64,000 bases of DNA from Dimargaris cristalligena (GCA_027576995.1 JANBQC010000002.1:62001-126000), one strand, 5' to 3'. Counted from the first letter of the stretch, positions 1-10,865 are shown. Program-made: numbers and translations. The notes: a model not told the origin generated them from the letters alone.

Positions 1-525
1 GTATAGGCAACTTGTTTTTTTCTCAGGCGGAGGGGCGGGTTTATGGAAGTGGCCCGCGGCTAATGCAGACGTGAATTCAAGCCCGTTGCCGCACAGCAGT
101 GGGCGCTAATAGGTGAAACTCTACCAACTAAGTCTGATCCAGCTAATGGTGGAGGGGGGCTTATCTAACGCTCCGCCAGTCTGGGATGGGGTGATGTGAA
201 CTATATTACTCCCAGGAAATCACTGGTGATGTCACCATGTCAGAGAACTCTCCAATCGTCACAGTTATGTGTTGTATCCAAAAACGCTTTTATTATGAAC
301 TCGGCAGCTTATACGAAATTAAAGTGGCGTGTTAATTATTTTTGTAAGAAAAAGTAGCTGGGCTACAGTCCAAACGTTATAATATTGGATTAGGCGGCTA
401 TTTACAAGTCAGGGAGAGTGGCACTATTCCGTGTAGATATATCAATAAAAAATATTATTCTAGTACATTGGTTCCAGGGCCTTGGGTCCTGTTGAATTTC
501 AGAGCTGCTGAGTTTATTGTCAGCA
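1..525. other. Intergenic, 3' flank of AlkB-like gene
   Basis: I see no convincing gene here. It contains the downstream flank of the AlkB-like gene, which is transcribed leftward and stops at 526. Short open frames lack start context, splice sites or recognisable protein. Confidence 0.5.
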
Positions 526-2171
526 TCATTTACAGGCGGCCTCTTCTTTACAAGGACCTGGAATGATATATCGGAAGGTAAGCGATACGCGGCGCTCTCT
601 GTGAATAGTTCGATCACCTAGGGTCTCGACAAGATCCTTCGAAATTCCGTGCCTGAACTCAAATCGGGCTGGTCCGGTGAGTACCAGCAGAGACCGGGGT
701 TCTAGAGAGGAAATAGGCAATATTGGCAAGGGGTTTTTGATGGTAAGTATTGGGATTGGTTACGGTATACGAACAGTTAGTTCTTATGCTCCTTTCTTGC
801 TGGTTTTATTTTCCTGCTGATGTCGGTCAACTTGGGCACCAATACCATATATATATATGGCTGATGACAGCAAGCATGTCGATTATCAAACTCCGTCCCT
901 TTGGGTCGTAATGAGAAGGGGGAGTCTGGACTTACCCAAAACAATGGGGTAGGAATCGGTTGAACCAACGCGATCAAATGTCATAACGCAGGGCGAAAGA
1001 AGCGACAACGCGAATACCGTATCCCCAAAGGCCGTCAGAGAGTCTAGAGGTGGGGGATATACAATTACAAAACGTAGTCGCGGTATCCAACCAGAATAAG
1101 TGAGAAAAACAGCAATACGAGCAACATCTTCCTGTTTAAATCTACTATACGATGTTATCATTTAGCATGTAAAGAGCGTGATGGCCGTAGCACAAGGCTA
1201 TTCCAGCCAGCCGACTTACCAACATGGGGCATTATACCTAAATCGGATGAACAGAAGAGGAGGGGACATGTGACGAACGTTACGAGGCCAGGATTAGTAT
1301 GATAGATAATTCAAATGCCAGGGCTGGTAAACCACGGGAAATCCCTTTCCGAAGTTTAAGTTATATGAGTTTCACGTACCTTGACCAGGCTGGTATTCAT
1401 TAATAATAATGGAGTTGAGGGCATCCTTCATTGTAGTGAGAGGGGCCAGTCGGGCCACCAGATCCCGGGCCCAGCCGGGAAGTGGTTCAGTAGAAGTGAT
1501 GGCTTTTCTGTTAGGCCGATAAGCCAAAGTAATGAGGGGCAGGGGGTATCGTGACAGACCAAGTGAACACGTAGAGTGGCAGAGTGGTTAATAAGCAGCT
1601 TGGCACGTATTACAAGGGGGAGCCATTTGATGGGTATATGGAAATATTCAGTGAGGTGACGAATACGTTTGGTATAGAATGCAGTGAATGTCCTGATGCC
1701 GAATAAATAAAGCATTCGCCATATAATTCGGGGTAGCTTATTTCCTCACCTGTAGCGAAAACTGAAGGTACACCCGTGTTGTTGGGTACGCCGTTTAAGC
1801 TCAGGATTTGGCCTATTAATTTATACATTGGGTGGTAGTGGGGAGGGCATGCATGTGGGGCATGGTGTGGGTAGAAGACGGTCCTATGTGGGTTAGAGGT
1901 AAACTACAGCACCTGGGACCATACGAATCGGGGGGGGGGAGGTTTCCAAGGATGCGGGAAACTCGGGTAAAGGGGGGAAGTTCAAATGGGCCAGACTTAA
2001 TCTCTTAGCTGAATCCTATGCCATATTCGAGTATAGAGTAACGTACCCAACCCCTAAACCCGACCAGGGTAGGCCGTCGAGGGTGGCCATCAGGGCCGTT
2101 TGTTCATCGGGGCCAATAAATTCGGGGTACATGGAGAGACCCGGTATTTCGGGAATGGTTTGCACGGGCAT
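526..2171 (-). CDS. AlkB-family 2-oxoglutarate/Fe(II) dioxygenase, six exons
   Basis: Joined exons (minus order): 2171-2047, 1812-1750, 1507-1380, 1237-1220, 1043-936, 701-526; all junctions are GT-AG and in phase, giving 205 aa. The fold is read from: N-terminal PEFIGPDEQ helix region and LPW; RRTQQHG strand; NEYQPGQGI; iron ligands in PHVD (split across the 18-bp exon and the next); SLLSPCVMTF; PRSLLVLTG; distal iron ligand in RHGI; and RRVSLTFR, the 2-oxoglutarate-binding arginines. This order is that of ALKBH oxygenases, closest in style to the ALKBH8 AlkB domain, but no RRM or methyltransferase is attached. Family members oxidatively demethylate or hydroxylate nucleic-acid bases, or proteins; the substrate here is unknown. 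The start is uncertain: in-frame ATG at 2171 is used, but 2267 (237 aa) or an upstream exon is possible. Splicing is inferred from sequence only. Confidence 0.85.
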
Positions 2172-2682
2172 TGTAGCCAAATGCACAGGCCGAAGAGGGC
2201 TAAACGAATATACCATTGGTAGTAGCAGTGGAATAAGGTACCAAGGTGAAGTGCCATTGAGTCCCATTAGATCCCTGTAGCTAACCAACCCGAAAAAATC
2301 GTTGACAGATGGGATCCGGGCCTTCCGGAATTGGCCGATCGGCTCACATTATATGTTTCACCATTTGGCCTTCAAGGTCGATTGGGGGTGGGGGGGGGAG
2401 TATTATGTGCAGTCATTCCCCCCCCCCACATCTTGTTGCGGTACAAATGATACATCTATTGGTTATACAACCCATTGGGTAGCAGTTTGACTTTTCTTCC
2501 AAAGCCGATATTCGCGGCTGAACTTTTAATTTATTGGCAAAACACAACCCATTCATTCGGACATCCAGTCAATCCGTATTTTCCTAGGCCGAACTAGGAA
2601 ACATTTAGATTCCACCCAGGTAGTGGTAATAATAATACACAAATAAACACACAGTTGGGGCAACCCGTAGGGCAATGGATAA
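2172..2682. other. Intergenic between AlkB-like gene and HSF
   Basis: This holds the 5' side of the AlkB-like gene (possibly its true N-terminus up to 2267) and the 3' flank of the heat-shock factor. A G-run at 2388-2398 and a C-run at 2420-2428 form an inverted G/C tract. No further gene is visible. Confidence 0.45.
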
Positions 2683-4522
2683 CTATATAAATGGGTTTGC
2701 GGGAGGCGGGGGCGGGGGTGGAGTAGCGGCGGTTGTGGTTAATGGAATTTCAGGTGGCCTGGGCGAGCCTGGGTTCTTGGCGGTCTCCTGCAGGTTAAGA
2801 AATTGGTGGAGGGCGTCCTCGGACCCTAATAAATCGCCCATATTGAATGGAAACTGTTCCATGGGGGTATTGTGGAAATCAAACCCAAACGAACCAGTGA
2901 GGGAATCTAGATTATTTTTGAGCTGGTCCATACTATCGGTTATATCCTGGTGGTTGAGGGGTAGGTGGTTATTGGGCGTGGGGCTCGACGCAGCCGAGGA
3001 AAGGGGTATTGTTGGTGCGGGGGCGAGAGTGGGTAGGGGAGCAGACCCAGCTGGCGGGGTCGATAGAGGATGAGGGTTCACGGTGAGGAGGGTAGTTGGG
3101 GCCGGGGGAGGGGCAGACGCGCCAATGTCGGCCAGACCCAAGTAATGGCCTAGCCGGGAGAGCACATTGGGGTCTAAGGGGTATTGCCAATGGGCATTCG
3201 GGTCCATTGAGTTATGCATATCGATCATGCTCGGGTCCACTGACGGACTGGACGGGACAAGGCCCGGGTCCAGGGCTGACGCCGGCGACGGGGGAGCGGT
3301 GGTCGGCCGAGGGGACGACTGTGGATGTTGTTGTACATGGGGCCGTTTGGCCGGACTGGTCGCCGCCTCCTGGTCCAGGGGTTCGATCAGCAGGGGTCGT
3401 TTCCGGGATAGGGAACGGGTGGAATTGGTGGTGGTGGTGTACACCGAGGCCAAGAACCGTAGGATTTTGTCAATGGTGGCCTGGTGCCGCTGGTGGCGTT
3501 GCTGGGCCGCAGCGGCCTCTTCCCACAGGAGGGCATTGTTCTGCTGGAGTTTGCGCAGGTCGTCGCTAATAGCCATCTGGTGATTGCGGATCGTGGCCAG
3601 TTCCTGGAGAACGCGCTGCATGTCCATAATATCAGATTGCTTGTCATCCTCGGGTTTGGAGCGCTTGCGCAGAACAAAACACAGCAAATCGGGACGGTCC
3701 TTTTTAAAGTGGGGGTTGCTGAATTCCAGCTTGTCGGTGCCAGGGTCTGCCTTAAGTACGCCTTGCTGCGGGTGGGGAATTTTGTGAAAGCCATACATAT
3801 TTAATTGGCGGACGAAGCTTGCGAAATTGTTGTGTTTGAAGTAGCGGGGCAGGACCTGTTTAGCGAAGCTTTCTGGTTTGAAAACTGATTAAATTGTAGA
3901 GGCCATTCAGGTCAATGGGGTGATAATATTATTAAATCCGCGGATTTATAGTTGGTGTCAGGGAATTAGACTAAAATTGGACGGCTTAATGTAGGCGGTG
4001 TAGTCGCAGTGTATACGGCTATAGTGTTCAATTTTGGTGACAGTGGTTACTTACCATAAAACGAATCACCATCCTCGGCCCAGGCTATTAAGCCGTCGGT
4101 TGATACATCGTCGACCATTCTATTTTGTGAATGATAGATGGTGTGGTATGAAAAAATGTAAAAGCCAATCAAATGATCGGTGTTAAGGGGTGGTTGGTCG
4201 AGTTAAGAAAGGTGGCTGAAGAGAATAACGTGTGCTGACGGCTTGGCATTCGGCCTTGAGGGACGTATTCTTTGGTAGAACGAGTTATGTGAACGACGAG
4301 GCGAGAGTTCGGGATAGCAAGTTTTCCTTATTTTGTGGTATGTAGATATAATAAGAATTTTAAAAGACATCGCCAGGGAAAGCAATGGAGGTTAGCAAGA
4401 AGTGGGGCCCATTCTTACCTGTACAATTTGCTTAGGAATGCGGGAATGGAGGAGTTCCGGGCCAGGTACTCAGCGGTGTTGGCCGCTAACGAGCCGCCGA
4501 GTGTCGATACAGCTTTGGACAT
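2683..4522 (-). CDS. HSF1: Heat-shock transcription factor, HSF family, three exons
   Basis: Exons 4522-4419, 4119-4055 and 3884-2683 join in phase to 456 aa. The joined N-terminus gives a complete HSF DNA-binding domain at about residues 26-128: PAFLSKLY, TDGLIAWAEDGDSFYVF, LPRYFKHNNFASFVRQLN (recognition helix) and MYGFHK. Without the first two exons only the last third of the domain is visible. A heptad-rich region follows at about 141-205 (MQRVLQELATIRNHQ onward), the HR-A/B trimerisation coiled coil. The C-terminal half is Pro/Ser/Thr-rich with an acidic-aromatic stretch (FGFDFHNTPMEQFPFNMGDLL), typical of a transactivation domain. As an HSF it should bind nGAAn repeats and drive chaperone genes in the nucleus; a class-A Hsp40 lies next door. 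A 22-bp (AT)n tract ends 24 bp before the ATG. Skn7 is excluded because there is no receiver domain. Confidence 0.92.
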
Positions 4523-5461
4523 GGCGGTGGGTATGAATGTAGCCAATATATATATATATATATATATGAAATGCGCAGCGAGGAGCCGCTCGAGTCGCGA
4601 GATATAGCGCTGTTACGCTGGGTATGCGTAATTGGCCGAAAACACTTTTAAATGAATAGAATGAAGTGGTTTTGGGCCAGAATTGAAAAAAACGGAGGGC
4701 TGCGATTGAAGGATAGAGGAAGTGAAAAGGGAGAAATGGGAATAAATTAGCGAAGAGCGAGCATGTAAGTGAAGGGTTGTTTCTCTTTCTTTGGCCTTTA
4801 AATGTAACCAGGTGGCGAACAGCCCATGTATACTTTAATCGCGCAAGAGTGGGGTTTAACGCTGTTACTCTTGGTCCTCTCCTTTTTGCGCCAACCAATA
4901 CGTTCCTTGGCTAACTAGTTATTTCCTCCACTCAACAACAACCAACAGCCATCCCTTGGCATAATTGGCACTGAGAGCGAATATGGTACATAATTTCCTT
5001 GGAAACAGTAAGAAAAGCTCCCAGAATACTTTATGACCCCCCACCACCTCTTTAACAATAGGCATGGCGTAAGAAATCACAAATTATATTGTAGATCAGA
5101 AGAGGTACTAATACTGGCTCCACCCAGTTCAATTGTCCCAAATTCCCCAGTAGACACTTCCACGGATCACTGGTAAAAGCCCTCTATTACAGTCAGTTTT
5201 CTAACTCGAAGAAATAAGCAAAGTATTAATTACAATTAAGACTCTAAGAAAAGGGAATACTAGAAACTCGGATCAGCTTACCACGAGCGAGTAAACAGGA
5301 AGAGAAATGAACAACAGGTAAAGGTCAAAATTAAATTTCGTGAATCCCGGGGGTCCGTGCCATAATATCGCCCATTTAGTCGATTCCTATTTTGCCGGGA
5401 ACTCAAGGCACATTCCGTCCCCCCTTGCCACCCCGGTCCCCGCCCCTGGATCGGCTGGGCT
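4523..5461. other. HSF promoter side and DnaJ 3' flank
   Basis: This holds the upstream region of HSF and the downstream region of the DnaJ gene, both leftward-transcribed. It contains the (AT)n tract at 4546-4567. I see no convincing extra gene; the 142-residue open frame at 4470-4898 reads through that tract and has no family features. Confidence 0.5.
4546..4567. repeat. (AT)n dinucleotide microsatellite
   Basis: Eleven perfect AT units directly upstream of the HSF start codon. It is one of about ten similar tracts in the window. Confidence 0.95.
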
Positions 5462-6763
5462 TTACTGTTGATTGCATTCCATTTCGGGTGGAGCCCCGCC
5501 TCCGTATTGGTGGAATTCGTCGTAATCATGGGGCCCGTCGTAGTGTTGGTGCCCGTGGGCCGGTTCGGGTTGGGCGAACGGATTGTCATCATCAGCCACT
5601 TGCGCCAACGCTACCGTGGTGGTTGATTCAGCGGGTGCTGGGGTATCCTGGGCGGACAGCGAGGGTAGTAGGTCGCTGAGGGCAGCCACTTCCCGGGCCT
5701 CCTTGATCCAGTGATCGGGAGGGAAAATAATATCAATCGTCAAGTAGAGGGCCCCGCGCAGGTAGGGCTTGCCGCGATGGGGCATACCTTCGTTGTAGAT
5801 ACACTTCACCTGACCCGGCCGGACGACCTTGCCCGTCGGCTGGTTGACCACGAGACCCCGGCCATCGAGGTGGGTGACTAATTGCCGGTTAAATCCGACC
5901 AAGGCTTCGCCCAGGGAAATCGACACGGCGGTGTGCAAGTCATTATCTTTACGCTGGAACTTGGCGTCCTCCGTCTGCCGGAGCACAAAAATGACATCCG
6001 GGGCATCCTGGCCGGGCGTTTGGTCACCCTGTCCGGCCAGAGTGATCCGATCACCATCGGCCATTCCCGGTTCGACCGTGATAGTGACCACCTTGCGGGC
6101 CCGCACGACCTTTTCACCGTGGCACTTGCGGCACTGGTCCTTCTTACGAATGATGCGACCTTCCCCGTGGCAGCCGGAACATACGACCTGGATCCGCTGG
6201 GTCAGGCCCGGGGCCAAGGTACGGGTGGCCAAAGTAAACCCTTGGCCACCACACGGTTTACACTTGAAAGTCTTGCCCGTGCGGCTACCCGAGCCGTCAC
6301 ATACCCCGCACACCACCTTCTTCTCCAGGGCCATCCGGAACTTTTTGCCTGTGTACAGGTCCGCAAGCGACACGTCCACGTCATGGGGTTTCTCCTGGGC
6401 CGGACCGCTTCTCTGGGGCCGCGACGAAGGGGGTGGTGGACCTCCTCCCATATTAGGCCCACCGAAAAATTCGGTCCCCCCAAAGATATCCGCAAAAATA
6501 TCGTCCGGGAACGGATGACCGCCCGAATGACCGCCGGGTCCCCCCGCGCCATCGAGCCCGGCTTCCCCGAACTGGTCGTACATGCGCCGGCTGTCCGGAT
6601 CGCTGAGGATTTCGTAGGCGTGCTGGATCTCCTTGAACCGGTCGGCCCCCTCCGGGTTCTTGTCCGGATGGAACTTCATGGCCATTTTCCGGTAGGCCCG
6701 CTTGAGGCCATGCTCGTCGATCTGTTCGTCAACCTCGAGAACCTCGTAGTAAGTCTGGCTCAT
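5462..6763 (-). CDS. YDJ1: Class A (type I) DnaJ/Hsp40 co-chaperone, Ydj1/DNAJA-like
   Basis: Single uninterrupted frame of 433 aa from an ATG at 6763. The J domain occupies about residues 4-68 with the HPD motif (KFHPDKNPEG) that stimulates Hsp70 ATPase. A Gly/Phe-rich linker follows to about 125. The zinc-binding region has four CxxCxGxG-type motifs: CGVCDGSG, CKPCGGQG, CSGCHGEG and CRKCHGEK, the last ending K instead of the second G. The C-terminal client-binding domains contain the expected GDRITLAGQGDQ and DVIFVL stretches. The protein ends CNQQ, a CaaX box predicted to be farnesylated, as in yeast Ydj1 and animal DNAJA1/2, so it should work in the cytosol and on ER/outer mitochondrial membranes. 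Length matches the family (about 400-430). It is adjacent to HSF and in the same orientation. Identification is secure. Confidence 0.97.
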   Translation of the reverse strand: MSQTYYEVLEVDEQIDEHGLKRAYRKMAMKFHPDKNPEGADRFKEIQHAYEILSDPDSRRMYDQFGEAGLDGAGGPGGHSGGHPFPDDIFADIFGGTEFFGGPNMGGGPPPPSSRPQRSGPAQEKPHDVDVSLADLYTGKKFRMALEKKVVCGVCDGSGSRTGKTFKCKPCGGQGFTLATRTLAPGLTQRIQVVCSGCHGEGRIIRKKDQCRKCHGEKVVRARKVVTITVEPGMADGDRITLAGQGDQTPGQDAPDVIFVLRQTEDAKFQRKDNDLHTAVSISLGEALVGFNRQLVTHLDGRGLVVNQPTGKVVRPGQVKCIYNEGMPHRGKPYLRGALYLTIDIIFPPDHWIKEAREVAALSDLLPSLSAQDTPAPAESTTTVALAQVADDDNPFAQPEPAHGHQHYDGPHDYDEFHQYGGGAPPEMECNQQ

Positions 6764-7984
6764 GGCGGTGACTGGGGAGATTTATGAAAGGTACAATGCA
6801 AGCTAGAACCAAATAATGGAGCCGAATTAAAAATATCTAGCTAGTAAAATGGAAAAACACAATTAAACCCAATCGGGACACGGAGGTAGGTTGGGGCTTG
6901 AGGAGGTGGGTTGGAAGAACCGAAAAAATAACGATAATATTAACGTTATATAGATTACGTTTACTCATTCCAGGTAAGTCATTCCGACTCCCTATAATAA
7001 GGGTGAATATTCCTAAGAGAGCCCCCCACAAACCAAGCAAATATATGAAATTAGACAAGATAATATTGGCCTACTGGCAGTAGTAGTTTTAATCCTACCT
7101 GTGACATTATTAGTTCCACTTGGTTGGATTATGTCCTAGGATAATTCACTGGCCACATGTTATATGCCCAAGTCCACAAAGACTAAATTTCCCTTATGCT
7201 TGGCCCGCAAGTTCATTTCGGTAACCAGGTAAAATAGGTCTATTGCAAAGGGGTCATGGCTCAATGACCAAATGTATATATTGAGAGCAGTGCAGCGATA
7301 TAGGAAGTTGGAGTCATTGTCAAAAACGAAAAAAAAAACAACAACAAAAATGCCAGCCAGAGCCACGGAAAGGCGGAAACAGGCCTAAATACAGAAGGTG
7401 TAATATTGTGATAAAAAAATATGGAATATCACGTATGTTAGATTGGAAAAAGTGGTAAATGTTACAAAGCGGGGAGGCGCCGTCATACTTTTGTTTGGTA
7501 TATATAAAAAATAGGAATAATAATAATAATAATGACTATGGAAGAAGGGCATAATGAAAATAGGGACTTGCAACACACTTGGAAAAACGTTTAAGTCAAT
7601 TGTAATTAAAAATTCGAAATGGGTGCACACTTAAAGTTGGGACCTTATCAAATTATGAGTGTGAAAACAGACAAATAAGCACAGGAGTGGACAAAAAAAC
7701 ACACAAAGGACGGGGGAGGTGCGGATGAATGGTGTTGTAAATAAAAACAAAATGAAAATGGCGTAAAAACGAAGCCAGCGGCCCCGTCTATTTATAAATA
7801 CACGTTTGTTGAATGGCATCTGGTAAATGCCCACGAGGAAACAGGGAGAGACGAAGGGTCGGCAGGTCCATCGAATAGCCACAATCTCAAATCTAGGTCC
7901 CAGGGAATAATCATATTATGATTATAACAGGGGCCCAACTCCCGTCGCAATAGGGCCATGCGGACCAAATGAATAGGGAGAGGG
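6764..7984. other. DnaJ upstream region and 3' region of SR-rich gene
   Basis: AT-rich spacer. I looked for heat-shock elements (alternating GAA/TTC every 5 bp) upstream of the DnaJ start and saw no good three-unit match. On the minus strand, 7792-8040 and 7160-7395 keep protein-like open frames (for example WDLDLRLWLF and FLYRCTALNIYIWSL), which may be extra 3' exons of the gene ending at 7985 or pieces of another gene; neither has its own ATG. Confidence 0.4.
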
Positions 7985-10318
7985 TTACCGCTCGAGTCGG
8001 TAGTTAATTTTATGCTGGTAAGCATACTCAAAGAGTACACAGTCTAAAAATCCGATAAAATTCGGAATCGGGGAAATCACCGAGACCGGCCAATGGACCG
8101 AGCTGGAGCCCACAATGGAATCAACGGCGGCACGGGCTGAAGTAAAGCCCGTGGTAGGAAGCCGAGTGTCCCCGGACGGCGAGGAACCTTGGCAAAGGGA
8201 CCAGGTGTTGGGGAATTTGCTCATTAGGGTATGGAGAGAAAACTCCTCGGAGCCGTCCCGCCAGCATTTTTCAGCCTCGCGTAGATTATGGGTGCCCTTA
8301 GCACTGCTCTCCGCCAACGAGTCTATGGAGGGCGGGGAAAGCACGGTGCTACTGGGCCGGGGACCGTTTTGCACTGCCGCTTGACGAATCTCCCCGTCTA
8401 ACTGTTTGAAGTGGAGCAACCCCAGCCGGTGTTGGAACACGGCCTCAATCTGCTGCGCAAGGCCAAATAAAGTGGTCAGGCGGTGCGCTTTGCATTGGCC
8501 GGAAACCCACTTGGCAAACTGAAGGGCCGTGCTCAACACGTTGAAGGTATCCTGCGTAGCGCGATGGTCCCCCAGTTCATGGTATTGCATCAAGAAAATT
8601 AAGTTGGCCCGGAGGATCTGAACTATTCCGAGGGTGAGTTGCTCTGGGTTACGGCTGGCCAAGTTGGTATGGCCCGCCCGCTTGTAGCGGCGCCCCCATT
8701 CAATTAAATCGTTACTCGTTAAACGGGCATGTCGGCCGGGTTGTGGAGTGGCCCGAGTTTGAGATCCAGCTAGGGGCCGCGAGTTATCCGGAGTAAGTGG
8801 ACCGGGGGCCGTCTCAGTGGCCAAAGAGGTCGGCGGTGCTCCCTCGCCGGTACCCGAGTGCCGCTGCCGCTGGTAGGCTTGAATAGAGAACCGTACGGGG
8901 GCTGATTTCTGCGGGGTATCAGGGGAGGGAACCGCCGTCGCAGAGTGAGAATTGGAGCGGGATTTTTGCGTTATAGGCTCGGGACCGCGGGCATTGGCGG
9001 TGGTGGTAGTGGAGGGATGACGGGTAGCCTCTAGAACCGGGCTGGCGTGGTTGGCTATCGCTTTCTCCAGCTTGGAAGCGCCGGTTCGCCGGGTGAGGGT
9101 GGCTTCCCGAGACTGGGACCGTTCGACTGAGGAACGGTCTCTGCGCTGGGGTTGGTCAGTATCCCAATCAGAGTTATGAGACGCATGCTCGCGCTCCCTA
9201 TCCCGACCGCTGTCCCGCGGCCGGTCTCTATCCTTATCTTCGCCAGTATCCTTAGTTATACGCCGACCGGAGGATTCCGGTCGGCGAGAGGTCGTGCGTT
9301 CACTCGGGGTTTGAGTACGTCGCACAGGTGATCGACTGCGGTGGGAGGAGCGGGGTGTTTCGGTCGGGAGGACGCCGAATCGGGAGGTAACCGTGGCACT
9401 GGGTGTAGGGGTGTCCACGGTAGACTTGGTCGTACTTCGGCTGGCTGTAGGTATAGAGGCAGCAGGTAGCGGTCGGGTGAGGGACCGGTCCCGATGCGGT
9501 GGGGAGCGCTGTACCTCAGAATCGGCGCTAGTGTGCCGCTGACTTGGACGTGACCGTTCAACTGAGGGTTTGCGATGGCTAGAGCTACTGCGAGGGACCG
9601 ATCGTTCAGGCGGTACGTCAGACTGGCTTAAATCCCGGCCCTTGGACCGGGGACGCGACGAGGACGGTGCCGTGTCTGAGCGCCCGGTTGGGGATATCGA
9701 GCGGCGCCGCTTCGAGGGGGTTCGCGGATCCGAACGACGCGGGGGCTCATTAGATTCGGTCGGAGCCCGCCGGGGTTCGCCGATGGGATTTACCGGACTT
9801 TTGGTCCGATTGCGGTCCTTGGGGCGATTCGACGAGGCGGCAGATACGGTTAGTTGGTCGGCAGCGGTGGTCCGATTGGCCAGAGGCCGTGAGCGGAGAG
9901 GTTGGCTACGAGTAGGTAGAGGGAGCTTGACGATAATAGAGGCAGGGACCATGACAACAGGCGCGGGTTCGGGACCGCGTTTACGTTCGGATCGACTAGG
10001 GCGTGCATCATTGGACGGTGGGTCTACAGCAATGGTAACAGGTTTTTCCTGCGAGCTCGGTGTTCGATAGGACGCGGCCGGTTCTATATTAGGTGGAGTA
10101 GGCGCTAGGGCGGGAACATCGGGGCGATGCGAACTATCAGCCGGGGGAGAAATAATAGCCGTAGCGAGAGGACTCCTGAGAAACGTGAATGGGGGCAGGG
10201 TTGGACTTAGAGGGGTGGGGCAGTTGGACGCTTGCATAAGCTGAAAGGGTTCGTACGTCATCGGAGTATAACAAGTAATCCAATAATTACGAAACGTGGG
10301 GTTAGTTGCATGGTACAT
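7985..10318 (-). CDS. Large Ser/Pro/Arg-rich protein with helical C-terminal domain, function unknown
   Basis: Open frame of 777 aa from an ATG at 10318; an in-frame ATG at 10261 is an alternative. Residues 1 to about 530 are disordered and rich in S, P, R, T and D, with many RS/RD/SR dipeptides like nuclear SR-type proteins. From about 532 the composition changes to an ordered helical domain (LIEWGRRYKRAGH, LMQYHELGDHRATQDTF, LTTLFGLAQQIEAVFQHRL). Architecture and helix pattern loosely recall AF4/FMR2-family proteins, scaffolds of the super elongation complex, whose conserved homology domain is C-terminal after long disordered serine-rich regions. That link is a guess from pattern and is weak. 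The last 12 or so residues may be wrong: the next frame stays protein-like past the stop. Confidence 0.6.
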   Translation of the reverse strand: MYHATNPTFRNYWITCYTPMTYEPFQLMQASNCPTPLSPTLPPFTFLRSPLATAIISPPADSSHRPDVPALAPTPPNIEPAASYRTPSSQEKPVTIAVDPPSNDARPSRSERKRGPEPAPVVMVPASIIVKLPLPTRSQPLRSRPLANRTTAADQLTVSAASSNRPKDRNRTKSPVNPIGEPRRAPTESNEPPRRSDPRTPSKRRRSISPTGRSDTAPSSSRPRSKGRDLSQSDVPPERSVPRSSSSHRKPSVERSRPSQRHTSADSEVQRSPPHRDRSLTRPLPAASIPTASRSTTKSTVDTPTPSATVTSRFGVLPTETPRSSHRSRSPVRRTQTPSERTTSRRPESSGRRITKDTGEDKDRDRPRDSGRDREREHASHNSDWDTDQPQRRDRSSVERSQSREATLTRRTGASKLEKAIANHASPVLEATRHPSTTTTANARGPEPITQKSRSNSHSATAVPSPDTPQKSAPVRFSIQAYQRQRHSGTGEGAPPTSLATETAPGPLTPDNSRPLAGSQTRATPQPGRHARLTSNDLIEWGRRYKRAGHTNLASRNPEQLTLGIVQILRANLIFLMQYHELGDHRATQDTFNVLSTALQFAKWVSGQCKAHRLTTLFGLAQQIEAVFQHRLGLLHFKQLDGEIRQAAVQNGPRPSSTVLSPPSIDSLAESSAKGTHNLREAEKCWRDGSEEFSLHTLMSKFPNTWSLCQGSSPSGDTRLPTTGFTSARAAVDSIVGSSSVHWPVSVISPIPNFIGFLDCVLFEYAYQHKINYRLER

Positions 10319-10865
10319 TGGAAAAATCTGGAGTGAGGTCAGATCCAGTCACTAATTCACACCACACGAGGACAATCCACCCGACCGGTGCATTCTCCTA
10401 ATTGGGTAAAGTGCTGGGTAAAGGACCCCGGCCTTCCTATGGGCCATCATCTCCGTAGAGTAGACACTTTAAAGGGGCCCGAGCGAGACCGGGCCCGGAT
10501 CATGACGAGTAAGCAGATAAGAAAGAACTCGCATCATAGTAGACATTTAAGCGCAATTACCTCCAGCTCGCTCATTATATCCCGTAAACTAAGACCAGGC
10601 AGGGGCTGGTGGGACGCCCGCTTAGGACTACTTTCCTCCTTGAACTCCGGCAGTGGTCTAGGGGCCCATGGTAGTGTGAGGAAGGGGTGGGTAGTAAAGG
10701 GACATTCGAAAAGGGGGGTGGAGGTGGTTAATATACAAACAATGGGGGGGAGTGGATAAGTGAAGGAACGAAGCGACTCAACGACGCTGGGAAAAATATG
10801 TACGGAGAGTAAAGACCCCCTATATAGCCCACGGCTGATGATAGTCCAGGACCCCAAGGGTCTGA
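10319..10865. other. Intergenic with possible minus-strand coding piece
   Basis: Upstream flank of the SR-rich gene. A minus-strand frame over about 10560-10660 (LPEFKEESSPKRAS, then LRDIMSELE followed by GTAATT) looks like a possible exon, but I could not connect it to another. Confidence 0.3.

Noticed and set aside
3096..3583. Plus-strand frames rich in G and W opposite HSF
   Set aside because: Complement of Pro/Ser codons in the HSF activation region. Composition is an artefact.
4470..4898. 142-residue minus open frame upstream of HSF
   Set aside because: Runs through an (AT)n microsatellite and overlaps the true HSF first exon in another frame; no family features.
5829..6787. Long plus-strand open frames opposite the DnaJ gene
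   Set aside because: Antisense shadows of a GC-rich conserved coding sequence; no independent protein features.
6764..7400. Heat-shock elements upstream of the DnaJ gene
   Set aside because: Scattered GAA and TTC triplets occur, but no run of three alternating units at 5-bp spacing was found.
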